From assembly GCA_024742755.1 (NCBI GenBank), contig JANSXW010000008.1, positions 1-64,000 of the forward strand: a DNA stretch of 64,000 bases, given 5' to 3'. Both the position numbers and the translations under genes were made by a program. The notes under the pieces were generated by a model that was not told the origin of the DNA, made no database searches, and saw only the letters and a program-made list of their open reading frames with translations. Within the stretch, counting starts at the first letter, position 1, and each line of letters starts with the position of its first letter. This document shows, piece by piece, positions 9,801 through 19,500 of this stretch. This DNA is from a bacterium (GTDB taxonomy: Bacteria; Bacteroidota; Bacteroidia; Chitinophagales; Saprospiraceae).

Positions 9801-10858
9801 AAGCTGCGTTTGGTTTTGAGCAATAGCCAGATGAAAAATGGCGCGCCGAGCAGGGCGGTCAGGATGCCGATCGGCAGTTCCGCAGGCGCGATCAGCGTGC
9901 GGGCAGCCGTATCAGCCCAGACCATCAGCAGCCCGCCGAGCAGGGCCGAGCCGAGCAGCAAACTGCGATGCCGTGGCCCTTGTATCAGCCGGACCAGGTG
10001 AGGGACGACCAATGCCACAAAGGCGATCACGCCGCTCACCGCTACGCAGGCACCCACAATCAGGGCCGCGCAGCTGATGACAATCCATTTGGTACGCTGC
10101 GTATTGACGCCGGTGTAAGCGGCTTCCCGCTCGCCCAGCAACAACAGGTCGAGTTGGCTCGACTGCCGCCAGAGGAGGATGGCAGGCAGGAGCACCAGCG
10201 GCACCAGCAGCGCGAGCATCTGCCAGTTGGCACCGCCCAGGCTGCCCAGCGTCCAGAAGGTGATATCGCGCAGCTCGTCCTCATCCGAAAAGTAAGTCAT
10301 CAGCCCGGTGAGGGCACCGCCCAGAGCCGTGATGGCTACCCCTGCCAGAAGCATGGTGACCACCGAAGTGTAGCCCTTGCTGCTCGCCAGCCAGTACACC
10401 AGAAAGGTGGTGAGCAGGCTGCCGGTAAATGCCATGACCGTGACCGTAGCGTAGCCCAGCCAGCTGCCGAGCACGCCCAAAACGGAGGCCGAAAACAGAA
10501 TGCCTGCTACCGCAAACACCATCGCCCCGCTTGTCACCCCAATCAGCGCCGGGTCTGCCAGCGGGTTGCGGAAGAGCCCCTGCACCGCTGCCCCGGCAAT
10601 GGCCAGCCCGCCACCCACAAATACGCTCAGCAAAATGCGCGGCAGGCGGATGTCCCAGACCAGGTAGGTCAGCGTCTGCGGCAGCCCGGCTTCCAGCCCC
10701 AGCAGGCGCTCGCCCAGCACCAGCCCGATCTGCTGTACCGGCAGGCTGTACGCACCGATCAGCAGGGCAAGCAGCGTGGAAGCAGCCAGCAGCAGCGTCA
10801 GCACGGGAGCCGACAGCCAGCGGGAAAGGGAACGGTATTTGGGCAGGCTTGGTATCAT
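9797..10858 (-). CDS. hmuU: Haem ABC transporter permease (FecCD family)
   Basis: This 353-residue, highly hydrophobic protein has about ten predicted transmembrane helices and the FecCD/BtuC layout, including RLPRILLSVFVGGGLAIAGA and GLMTYFSDEDELRDITFWTLGSLG. It forms the inner-membrane channel for haem together with HmuV. It starts 6 nt after the hmuT stop and overlaps hmuV by 4 nt. Confidence 0.88.
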   Translation of the reverse strand: MIPSLPKYRSLSRWLSAPVLTLLLAASTLLALLIGAYSLPVQQIGLVLGERLLGLEAGLPQTLTYLVWDIRLPRILLSVFVGGGLAIAGAAVQGLFRNPLADPALIGVTSGAMVFAVAGILFSASVLGVLGSWLGYATVTVMAFTGSLLTTFLVYWLASSKGYTSVVTMLLAGVAITALGGALTGLMTYFSDEDELRDITFWTLGSLGGANWQMLALLVPLVLLPAILLWRQSSQLDLLLLGEREAAYTGVNTQRTKWIVISCAALIVGACVAVSGVIAFVALVVPHLVRLIQGPRHRSLLLGSALLGGLLMVWADTAARTLIAPAELPIGILTALLGAPFFIWLLLKTKRSL

Positions 10859-10864
10859 GTTTTT

Positions 10865-11770
10865 TTAATTCAGGGTGTAGGCATCAGACAGCGTTTGCAG
10901 CTGTTGCGACAAGTCCGTCGCGGCGCGGGCGGCCCTCGGCGTGAAGCCCAGGAGGTACAAGCCGTCCATGCCGATGATATGCCCCTGCTGCCCCGCCGGC
11001 GTCTGCGCCAGGCCAGGCACCTGCAACAGGCCTTCCACGCCGCCCAGGCTCTGCAGGCCGCTGTCGAAGAGGAGCAATACCTCGGGCTGGGCTTGCATCA
11101 GGCCTTCAGCAGACAGGGCGCGGAAACCTTCAAAGGACTGTACGGCGTTCTGTCCGCCCGCCAGTTCGATCATGGCGGAAGCAGCGGTGTTTTTCCCGGC
11201 TACCATCAGGCTGCCCTTGCCGCGGGCGTAGATGAAGAGCACTTTGGGCGTACCTTCCATTGCCTGACGGGCTTTTGCCAGCCTGTCTTTGTCGGCTTCG
11301 TAGGCCTGCCTGAGCCGTTCCAGTTCTTGGTCCAGCCCCAGCTTTTTACTGATCTGTTCGGCTTGCGCCAATGGCTTATCCAGGGTAAAGGAGCCGTCGA
11401 GCCAAAGCACTTCCACGCCTGCCGCTTCCAGTTGCTGCAGGGCGGCGGAGGCTTCATCGGTGCGCTCTGCCAGCACCAGGTCGGGCTGCAGGCTGAGCAA
11501 AGCCTCTACGTTGAGCTGACGCACATGCCCCAGCTTTGGCAGCTGCGCCACCCGTGCCGCCGGATAGGTGCTCGTCACGTCAATGCCTACGATTTTATCG
11601 CCCTGCCCCAGCTCGAACAGCAATTCGGTGACGCTGCCGGAAAGGGAAACGAGGCGCTCGTAGGAAGCCTCCTGTGTGGCGTTTTCAGCAGTGGACGGGG
11701 CGTTTTGACAAGCATGCAGGCTTAGCCCCAGGGCAAGCATGCTCAGAAAGTGGATTAGAAACCGGTTCAT
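10865..11770 (-). CDS. hmuT: Haem-binding periplasmic lipoprotein of the ABC transporter
   Basis: This is a 301-residue substrate-binding protein of the BtuF/HmuT type. I place the start at 11770 rather than further upstream. The ATG overlaps the preceding stop as ATGA, and the sequence then begins with a lipoprotein signal ending ...LSLHAC, so Cys21 is probably lipidated. The core begins ERLVSLSGSVTELLFELGQGDKIVGIDVTSTYP, and a long helix (about 140-170) links the two lobes. The protein would hand haem arriving through the outer-membrane receptor to HmuUV. Lipid anchoring in the inner or outer membrane, instead of a free periplasmic protein, is inferred from the lipobox. Confidence 0.85.
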   Translation of the reverse strand: MNRFLIHFLSMLALGLSLHACQNAPSTAENATQEASYERLVSLSGSVTELLFELGQGDKIVGIDVTSTYPAARVAQLPKLGHVRQLNVEALLSLQPDLVLAERTDEASAALQQLEAAGVEVLWLDGSFTLDKPLAQAEQISKKLGLDQELERLRQAYEADKDRLAKARQAMEGTPKVLFIYARGKGSLMVAGKNTAASAMIELAGGQNAVQSFEGFRALSAEGLMQAQPEVLLLFDSGLQSLGGVEGLLQVPGLAQTPAGQQGHIIGMDGLYLLGFTPRAARAATDLSQQLQTLSDAYTLN

Positions 11771-13041
11771 GGGGCTACAATTAGAGGTTGGGAGATGGGC
11801 GCGGTGCCAGGCGTTTGTACCTGCAGCCAATAGGTGCCGGCGGGCAGGTGGCTGACCGGGATGCTGACCGTTTGGAAACCGGCAGGCTCTTCACTTACTG
11901 CTGACCAAACGGACTGCCCGGTGGCATTGAAGACATTCAGCTGTACCGGGGCGGCTTGTTTTAAAGTTAGTGCGACGGTAGCTCTTTCCCGGGCAGGATT
12001 GGGGAAAACGCTCAGGTCTTCAAACAGGGGGTGATCAACCGTATTGACGACGCCCATATTGGTTTCCTGAAAGACGATATTGCCGGTGCTCGACCCTTCA
12101 AAGTCGATAAAGGCCAGTTTCCAGACTTCGTCATTAGCCGCTTTGACAAAGTAAACACGGTCGGCAGGCAGTGCCCACGAAAAGGTGCCCAGGTCAAAGG
12201 CCTTCCAGTCGTGCCCGATGATATCAAGGTCGGTGCTTAGCGAATCTTCGTACCCTTCGAAAGTAATGGTGGCAGGGTCGATGCCATCCACCTGAGCGAC
12301 CTCCACGCCAGGCCCGGAAAGGGTACCCGTGAGCAGGTAATTCAGGATATTCCCTTCGCCATCATCCAATGGGGTGGAGTAGCGGGTGAAAAGCAGGTCC
12401 CAGTCTCCGGACTTGGGGATGTAGTCCACCACAGCATTGCTGCTGAATGACCAATACACCAAATCGTTATCCGGAAAGTCCGCTTTGTTGAGGGTGTGAG
12501 ACTGCTCTTCGCTGCCGTTCAGATTGGCGTAGCGGAAGTGGTAAGTGGTGCCGTCCAGGCTGCTGATCTCCAGTTTTTTGAAGGTCTCATTGCGCAGTTT
12601 GAGGACAAAGAGGACCTGCCCCTGTACCGACTGCGTAGCAGGGTTATACTGCCCCCAGCCGTAGTCCAGGGGATTGCCGGGGTCGCGCATTTGGTTGAAA
12701 GCGCCACCGCTTGTCCAGTTGCTTTCGTCATTGAGGAGCCGTTCGCCCAACTGAGTGAGGTCGATGTCATCGGTAAATTCAGCACCAGGAATCAGGTACA
12801 ATTCCAGCTCCGTGCCTTCGAGCCCGGCCGCTTCATTGATAAAAATACCCGCATCCTGCAAGCCCTGTGCGGTAAAGGCTATATCCCAGGCATTGTGCTC
12901 AAGGCTGATGGGCTCCTCATCTCCAAATTTGAAATAAGTGGATAATGTATAATTCGGTCCGCAGGTAACCTCCCGAAACTGTTGCGCGTTCAGGCTGACT
13001 GCAATGGTCATGAGGCCGAGGAAGAGTAAAGGTGTTCGCAT
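11767..13041 (-). CDS. HmuY-like haem-binding protein with T9SS sorting domain
   Basis: This 424-residue secreted protein has a signal peptide (about 1-20), a HmuY-like region and a type A T9SS C-terminal domain (about 345-424, VFPNPARERATVAL ... LPAGTYWLQVQT). HmuY signatures occur twice: WDIAFTAQGLQDAGIFINEA near residue 50 and WDLLFTRYSTP near 215. Between residues about 295 and 330 comes VYFVKAANDEVWKLAFIDFE, the block typical of the HmuY C-terminal half. Known HmuY proteins are surface haemophores that strip haem from host or environmental proteins; most are lipoproteins. Here the protein heads the haem operon and is coupled to hmuT by an ATGA overlap. Haem binding is inferred, and I cannot identify the axial ligands by eye. 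Confidence 0.75.
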   Translation of the reverse strand: MRTPLLFLGLMTIAVSLNAQQFREVTCGPNYTLSTYFKFGDEEPISLEHNAWDIAFTAQGLQDAGIFINEAAGLEGTELELYLIPGAEFTDDIDLTQLGERLLNDESNWTSGGAFNQMRDPGNPLDYGWGQYNPATQSVQGQVLFVLKLRNETFKKLEISSLDGTTYHFRYANLNGSEEQSHTLNKADFPDNDLVYWSFSSNAVVDYIPKSGDWDLLFTRYSTPLDDGEGNILNYLLTGTLSGPGVEVAQVDGIDPATITFEGYEDSLSTDLDIIGHDWKAFDLGTFSWALPADRVYFVKAANDEVWKLAFIDFEGSSTGNIVFQETNMGVVNTVDHPLFEDLSVFPNPARERATVALTLKQAAPVQLNVFNATGQSVWSAVSEEPAGFQTVSIPVSHLPAGTYWLQVQTPGTAPISQPLIVAP

Positions 13042-13047
13042 GGCTTT

Positions 13048-13068
13048 TATTTAGACTAGATTTAAATA
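13048..13068. promoter_or_regulatory. AT-rich 21-bp inverted repeat before the haem operon
   Basis: TATTTA at 13048-13053 and TAAATA at 13063-13068 form an inverted repeat with a 9-nt centre. It lies 6 nt upstream of the first gene of the haem operon, inside the likely 5' leader or promoter. The size and placement would suit a Fur-type operator, but no consensus for this group can be checked here. A TACTTTG (13087-13081, minus) further upstream may be the -7 element. Confidence 0.3.
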
Positions 13069-13187
13069 AATTGACTATTGCAAAGTAAGCACATGGCCGG
13101 GAAGGGTTCAATACCGTTTGTTAGGCAAAATTCGGCTTTGGCAATTTTGGGTAGGGGCTACCTAAAAAAGGGTAATGTGCCGTACCG

Positions 13188-13209
13188 GTTACCTAATTAC
13201 GGGTAACAG
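13188..13209. repeat. GGTAAC/GTTACC inverted repeat cluster
   Basis: GTTACC and GGTAAC occur as an inverted pair around TAATTACG, and another GGTAACC follows at about 13209-13215. The cluster lies just upstream of the phosphoesterase GTG start. It could be an operator or a relic; nothing else in 13069-13228 looks like a gene. Confidence 0.3.
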
Positions 13210-13228
13210 GTAACCTGTCTGTCAGCAT

Positions 13229-14164
13229 GTGCAACCTCATTACCACCCCAAATGGCAGGAGCTTCTCACCTTTTTATACCTTGGTGACGCACAAAACGAT
13301 TTGCACAGTCATTGGTCAAGGGCCATACGTGCCGCCTACCGGGAAGCACCGCATGCCGCCTGGGTACTGCACGCCGGAGACCTCATCAATCACAGCCAAA
13401 ACGACTATGAATGGGGGGAGTGGTTTCAGGCTGGGGGCTTTATTCACCGCTCTATGCCTGTTATAGTGCCTCCGGGCAATCACGAATACATCAAAAATAC
13501 TGAAAAGCGGAAAGTGGGTATCTCCCCGTTTTGGGGGGCACAGTTCAACTTCCCGGACAACGGGCCGGAGGGGCTCGAAGACCGTTGTTTTTATGTAGAC
13601 TATCAGGGGGCAAGGATCATCTCCATGGATTCGAATGCTGATTTTGAAAGACAAGCGGAATGGCTGGGCGGTGTGCTCGAAGATAACCCCAACCGCTGGA
13701 CAATCGTTACCTTCCACCATCCGGTCATTTCTCCTTCCGGCGACCGGCAGTGCGATAAGGTACAGCAGCTTTGGAAACCCCTGCTCGATCAGCATCAGGT
13801 AGACCTGGTGCTGCAGGGGCACGATCATTCCTACGCCCGCGGGCAGGGGCTGATTACCGGTACGAATCCATTTGAGGAGGCTTCAAAGACCGTTTATGCG
13901 GTTTCGGTAAGCGGCCCCAAGATGTACAGCATCACCGAGCAGGCGTGGATGGAACGGGCTGCTGAGAATACACAGCTGTATCAGGTAGTAGAGGTAGGGC
14001 AGGATGAAATCCACTACAAGGCCTTCATGGTAGACGGATCGCTCTACGATGCTTTTGTGATCTGTAAGCGGGTTGGGAAACAGAATAAAGTTAAGGAATT
14101 GAAGATCAGCCGGAAAAACAATCGCCGATTTGAAAACACCTTGTCTGACCCGGATGACCGATAA
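13229..14164 (+). CDS. Metallophosphoesterase, purple-acid-phosphatase type, probably 5'-shortened
   Basis: This 311-residue calcineurin-like phosphoesterase carries all metal-ligand motifs: LGDAQ, HAGDLINH, GNHEY, FHHP and GHDHSYARG. They occur in the order typical of purple acid phosphatases (dinuclear metal centre, phosphomonoester hydrolysis). The catalytic domain starts only about 15 residues after the first possible codon. The Ig/FN3-like N-terminal domain and signal peptide expected in this family are missing, and an in-frame TAA at 13211-13213 blocks extension. The only in-frame start is GTG at 13229; the ATG at 13227 is in another frame. It may be a trimmed cytoplasmic version or the 3' remnant of a longer gene. 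Confidence 0.7.
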   Translation: MQPHYHPKWQELLTFLYLGDAQNDLHSHWSRAIRAAYREAPHAAWVLHAGDLINHSQNDYEWGEWFQAGGFIHRSMPVIVPPGNHEYIKNTEKRKVGISPFWGAQFNFPDNGPEGLEDRCFYVDYQGARIISMDSNADFERQAEWLGGVLEDNPNRWTIVTFHHPVISPSGDRQCDKVQQLWKPLLDQHQVDLVLQGHDHSYARGQGLITGTNPFEEASKTVYAVSVSGPKMYSITEQAWMERAAENTQLYQVVEVGQDEIHYKAFMVDGSLYDAFVICKRVGKQNKVKELKISRKNNRRFENTLSDPDDR

Positions 14165-14266
14165 AAAAAGTAAAAAAAAAACGCGCGGATAAAGAACCCT
14201 TCGAACGGTAAGTTGTCTTTTGAATAGTATTGCTATTATAAACAAAAGCTAAACTAATTAAATACA

Positions 14267-14905
14267 ATGAAGTACACGTTTTTCACTTTCGCTATGCTGC
14301 TCTGCAGCCTGTTTGTTGTTCAGGCACAAGACAATGCTCCCAAGACCCTCTTTGGTAATGGCGGCGGTGGTGCCGAAATCGGATTTTACGTCGCACCGGG
14401 CTATCAGCTCACGCAGGCTGCCGGACAAACGGTGCATAGCTTTCAGGGCAGTGCGGGGGTGATTTTCAATAAGCGTTTTGCGCTGGGCGCTGCTTTCTAC
14501 ACCACGCTCAATGAGTTCACGCCTGAGATGGAAATGGACGACCGCCTCTACCTCGACCTGCGCTACGGCGGCGTGCGCGCGGAGTACATCCTCAATCCTG
14601 ACAAGCTGGTACACTTTAGCTTTCCGCTGACGATTGGCGGAGGAGAGGCCTCTATGGATTACAAGAGAGACCTGGACTTTAGCGATGACCCCTTCGGTGA
14701 AGATTACTTCTTTTTTGTGGAGCCGGGCGTACAGGCTGAAGTTAATCTGATCAATAATGCCCGTCTGTTTGCGGGAGCGTCTTACCGCTTTACCTCGGGC
14801 CTGGATTACGAGTACAGTAACCCGGCCAATGAGCTGGTCAATATTCAAAGCAGCGACATCAACGGGCTGGCCCTGAACCTGGGCATCCGATTCGGGCTGT
14901 TCTAA
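14267..14905 (+). CDS. Small outer-membrane beta-barrel protein
   Basis: This 212-residue protein has a signal peptide (about 1-20, ending VQAQ) followed by alternating amphipathic strands such as SAGVIFNKRFALGAAFYT and LFAGASYRFTSG. It ends GIRFGLF, a terminal Phe typical of outer-membrane barrels. About eight strands are expected. The role is unknown. It is monocistronic and ends at a good bidirectional terminator. Confidence 0.75.
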   Translation: MKYTFFTFAMLLCSLFVVQAQDNAPKTLFGNGGGGAEIGFYVAPGYQLTQAAGQTVHSFQGSAGVIFNKRFALGAAFYTTLNEFTPEMEMDDRLYLDLRYGGVRAEYILNPDKLVHFSFPLTIGGGEASMDYKRDLDFSDDPFGEDYFFFVEPGVQAEVNLINNARLFAGASYRFTSGLDYEYSNPANELVNIQSSDINGLALNLGIRFGLF

Positions 14906-14933
14906 GATAGTGTATTTAGTGAATGATAAAACC

Positions 14934-14968
14934 GCCGGGTGGCCTGATTTAGGTGCCCGGCTTTTTTT
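14934..14968. terminator. Intrinsic terminator between convergent genes
   Basis: GCCGGG (14934-14939) pairs with CCCGGC (14956-14961), with further partial pairing inside, and seven T residues follow on the plus strand. Read on the minus strand the hairpin is followed by TTTT, so it may also terminate the convergent gene ending at 14984. Confidence 0.75.
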
Positions 14969-14983
14969 GATAGCGATACTATC

Positions 14984-16432
14984 TTATCTCTTCACTTTTT
15001 TGCTGATTTGCAGCATCATCCAGGGTTTTTCCCGGAAGGCTTTGGCGGTCTCCACCTCAGCACCCAGCTCAAATACCTTTTTCAGGTCGCCGGGGATAAG
15101 CCCCCGCAACCGGCGGGTAAACTGTACCAGCAACAGGTAGTGCTCCCGGTGGTACCCCACATCTTTATGCCGCTGCAGGTACACCCGCATGCTGTCCAGC
15201 AGGTTGTCTACGGCATCCCACGCTTCCTGCTCATAGAGCACCTTGAGCTGCAAGGTTTTGGTGCCGAGATACAGGAAAGGCTGCCGGGCTTCTATTTTGG
15301 CGCAGAGCTGCAGCACGCGGCCGGAATCTCCAAGTTCGTAAGCGAGTTTTGCGGAAGTGTACCAGGGCAAGGACTCCCGGAAAGCCGGCTTTAGTTGGCC
15401 CGAATGATCGCGGATAAATCGCTCCACCCATTCATAAAGCTCGAGCTTGAGGGCCAGAGACACCATATTGCTGAAGGTGGATTCCGGCAGGTAGCCATCC
15501 TCAAGCAGGTAACCTTCCTCCAGGCTTTCCTCATAGAGCTGCAGGGCTTCCTGTGCGAAGGCGGTGTCCCCGAAATTGAGGGCCCGGATGCAGTAGTTGA
15601 TGGCCAGCAAATACAAATCCCGGATTTCCTGCCTGGGGAAGCCTTCCTTGTACGCATTGATGTGTTGCCGCAGCTCCTGGAAACTGCGCTGTGCCCCCGT
15701 CACCACCACGGCCCGGTAGCAGGCATAGTAGATCAGGACTGCCGGATGCTTTAAAAGGGCAGGCCGGGTTTTAATTTCCGCTTCAATTGCAGGGATCATA
15801 CCGATTCGGTAGGCCTCCCGGTTGATGACCGAGCGGGTGTGTGCCAGGCAGGCTTGCTTCAGCTTCTCCGCGAAGTAGTAGGCATCGAGCAAATCAGTGG
15901 CCTGTTGCAGGTTGGTTGGCTTGGTGCGGTCGTGGCTGTCGATAAAGTCGTACTGCTCCCGCTCCAGGTGGTAAGCGAAGTGCAGGCTGTCCGCAGCGTG
16001 CTTGTCCTGAGGTTTTTTCAGGCTGCGCGCCTTTTTCATACTGCGCCGGAAAAGTGGCTGCTGCTGTCGCTGCCGGAGCGCTTGCAGCAGGTAGGTGTAA
16101 TGCGCCTGCTCATTTTGCTGAAAAGCCTGCCAGGCCAGGAACTGCTCAGCCAGTTTGTGAAAACGGCTCAGCAGCAGGTAGTAATCTTGTTTCCGAAAGG
16201 GCTGTCCGGGGCAGGCCGCTTTGAAAATGGCCCGGGCATCCGGTGCTTCAGCCCGGTTTTGCCGCCAGTAATCCAGCAGCCGGGGCATCTCCTGCCTGCG
16301 GTTGAAAGCAGGACTTTCCAGAAAAACGTGGAATAACTGTAGCTCCGAAGAGCGGAAACTTTGCAAAAGCTGGAAGGCAACGGGGCGTTTCAATTTGTAG
16401 TTTTTATAATTTAAAATATTGAAAATCAGCAT
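14984..16432 (-). CDS. Helical-repeat (TPR-like) hypothetical protein
   Basis: This 482-residue protein is almost entirely alpha-helical and rich in Leu, Gln, Arg and Tyr. It starts with a segment like FQLLQSFRSSELQLFHVFLESPAFN and then has TPR-like helix pairs (LYLLAINYCIRALNFGDTAFAQEALQLYEESL). No signal peptide or catalytic motif is visible. Related 450-550-residue proteins with the same opening are common in Saprospiria, often many paralogues per genome, with no known function. The AT-rich first 18 codons differ from the rest, so the true start could be slightly downstream. Confidence 0.65.
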   Translation of the reverse strand: MLIFNILNYKNYKLKRPVAFQLLQSFRSSELQLFHVFLESPAFNRRQEMPRLLDYWRQNRAEAPDARAIFKAACPGQPFRKQDYYLLLSRFHKLAEQFLAWQAFQQNEQAHYTYLLQALRQRQQQPLFRRSMKKARSLKKPQDKHAADSLHFAYHLEREQYDFIDSHDRTKPTNLQQATDLLDAYYFAEKLKQACLAHTRSVINREAYRIGMIPAIEAEIKTRPALLKHPAVLIYYACYRAVVVTGAQRSFQELRQHINAYKEGFPRQEIRDLYLLAINYCIRALNFGDTAFAQEALQLYEESLEEGYLLEDGYLPESTFSNMVSLALKLELYEWVERFIRDHSGQLKPAFRESLPWYTSAKLAYELGDSGRVLQLCAKIEARQPFLYLGTKTLQLKVLYEQEAWDAVDNLLDSMRVYLQRHKDVGYHREHYLLLVQFTRRLRGLIPGDLKKVFELGAEVETAKAFREKPWMMLQISKKVKR

Positions 16433-16508
16433 TAAAAATAAGATAAAACTTGTATAAATAGCATAAATTGTTCTTGCAGTACGCGCTCAATACCTGCATT
16501 TTAGCAGC

Positions 16509-19500
16509 ATGAAAAGGAATATCATGATGGTACGCTACACAAAAAGAGCCTTGCTGAGCCTGCTGGCCGGGATGATTTGCTGGAACTTGCACGCCCAACT
16601 GGAGCGGGAGCATGTGCAGGTAATAATGGACCGCTTCGACCTGCTGGCGGTTAAAACCGGGGACATGGACGGTGATGGGGACGAGGATGTGGTAGCCACC
16701 TGCAAGGGCTGGGACGGTCACATTGCCATATTCGAAAATCTGGACGGGCAAGGCCATTTAGCCTGGCCGCGTTTGTACGGTGATTCTGCCTGGGCCAACA
16801 ACCGAAACTTTCAGGGTGAGTTTGAGCTGGCAGATATGGATCAGGATGGCGACCTGGATGTCGTGGATGCCTACCGGGCAAGGGAAACCGTGCCGTATTG
16901 GGCCAACGATGGCTTGGGACATCTGCTGCCGGGCGGTAATGAGCCTTACGATTACGGCCCTGTAAAGCCTTACGAGCGGTTCAAGGTGGGGGATGTCAAC
17001 GGGGATGGCTGGCTGGATGTAGTCATCGGGCTCGATGCCGATTTGGTATGGTTAAACCTCAGCGCTGGCAACGGTCAGGCTTTCTCATTTGAACTGGCCT
17101 ACAATGATGTGGTGCATCACCCTTCCCTGGTGGACATGGAGCTGGCAGATGTGGATCAGGACGGTGACCTGGATATTTTAATGCTGGAAAATTACCACAC
17201 CTCAGAGAGTACGGAGCTGGCGTTGCATGTGTTAGAATGGACCGGGAATGAGTATAGCTCCATGTACCGCAGCTTTTTGGAATTTGAGCCAGACAAATTC
17301 GCCTGGTTTGACTGCGATCTTTCAGCTGTAGATGTTACCGGCAATGGCTTCCCGGATGCGGTCTATTCCCATACCGGCAACGGAGCCTATGGCCGCGCGT
17401 ACACGAATTTCCTGCAGTTGGCGCCCTGGGGGGAGGCTCAGATTTTCTGGCAAAGTGGCGAAACTTCAGGCATGACTGCCCACACCGTGGCGGATGCAGA
17501 TCAGGATGGGGACACGGACCTCATCGCCTTTCAGCAAAATCTGGGCTATGTCTGGATGGAACGCCTGCCGAATGGTCAGCTTGGCTTCACCAATAACCTG
17601 ATCGACGGCACACCAACCGGGGTCAAACTGGTTTCGGCTGACCTCAACGGAGATGGCATAGCCGGTTTGCTTACCTATGGCGACGATAATGACCTGGTGT
17701 CCGGTTCCGTTCCAATCGGTTGGAGAGCGGGCCCCTTAAACAGCCCGGCTCCGCCCGTCCTGCTCAACCGCAGTACGTCTTACCTGCGGGATCTCCTGCC
17801 CTGGGATTGGGATGCAGATGGGCAAACGGACCTGTTGTTTTGCGATGATACAGGCATCGCCTGGTTGCGCAATGAAGGTGCAGGCCAAAATTTCGGAACG
17901 CCGGTTTCCTTGTGGGATGCTCCGGCTGAGCTTGATTATTTTGAGTTTGCCGCCCTTGATGGAGACGGTTTGCCAGATGGCGTAGGTACGGCCTCCACTG
18001 GTATTGCGAGTTGGTTGCCGGTGATTTGGAACAGCAGTACGGGAGATACGCTGTCTTTTCCAGGATTTGAACTCCGGCAGGGGCATCATTTTGATGTCGC
18101 TGATGCCGACGGGGATGGCGATCAGGATATCGTGCTGCTTACGCGGGAAAGCGGCGTGGTGCTGCTATGGAATGAATGGGGCAACGGAGGCAGCTTAACC
18201 CCTCAGGTGGCCATCCCGGGCCAATTTGGAGCCGCTTATGCTTATTCCGGTATTCTAATGGATGACCTTGATCAGGACGGGGATGCGGACCTTGTGCTCC
18301 GACTAAACGACGGGACCTTTTTTGCCCTACAGCAGGATGTCAACGGGCAATTCAGCGATTTACAGGAAATCGAGGGCATGTTTGGCGTAGACTATTTGTT
18401 TGCTGGCGACTATGACCTGGATGGGCGGCAGGATTTGCGGGGCCGGTACGTTATTCAGGGCATTCAGGGAGTGCTGGGAATGGTGTCTTACGATACGGTT
18501 CAGCAGGCATTCACACCGGCATTGGAGCGTGGTTATGTTGGAAACACCTACATAGTTGCTGAGGAAAGGCTCAATACCGACAGCCTGCCCGATTATGTGA
18601 CCGGGGATGGCTTCTCCTTTAATGTGGGGGTAACGGGATTTGTATCTACTCCTTTCCTGCCATCGCCATTTGAGTATCACCTGCCCCCGGCCCTTTATCA
18701 GAATGCCCGCCGGGCGGACCTCGATGGGGATGGCACCCCTGAGTTGATCACCGGCAGTCAGGAGATTATGGTTTATCAGCCCGTTTTCTCCAGTCAGCAA
18801 CTGGTGCAGGGGCAACTGGTATGGGATACGACCCTCAATTGCACTTTCAACACAGATTCGCCGGGCCTGCCCGATGGGCAATTGCTGCTGGAAGGGCAAG
18901 ACGGCACTCAGCAAGTGCTCACACCTACCGCTACAGGCTACTACGCTGGCTACCTGCCCGACGACACCACGGCATACACCCTCGCTCCGGTCCTGCCCAA
19001 TGACTACTGGCAGGCCTGCCCGCCCGATACCGTGCTGCAGGGCCCCGGGCCGCACACCGTCAATTTCGCCGTATCTCCAACGGTTTCCTGCCCGCTTATG
19101 GAGCTGGATATGGCGCTGAGCCCGGTCCGGCAGTGCTTCAACTCCAATGTAATGCTGCACTACAATAATGCCGGTACGGTATCGGCGGACTCCGTGGTGA
19201 TTCAGCTGTTTTTTGATAACCGGATGACACCGGTATCCGCTTCTGTGCCCTGGAGCATGCAAACCGATACCTCCCTGACTTTTAATTTGGGGGCTGTCGA
19301 AGTGGAGGCCGGGGGCGAGATCATGGTTCAGATGGAACCCGATTGTGCGCAATTGATACTGGGCGAGGTCCTCTGTTATCAGGCCCGCATCAGCCCGGAT
19401 ACTTTGTGCGCGCCGGGGCTGACCGATTGGGAAGGGGGCAACCTTCGGGGCAGTTACCGTTGTGAGCAGGACAGCCTGAAATGGGAAATCGAAAATACCG

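Noticed and set aside
9968-11725. 585-codon antisense frame within hmuU-hmuT
   Set aside because: Gln/Arg/His-rich shadow of real genes, spanning two well-supported coding sequences.
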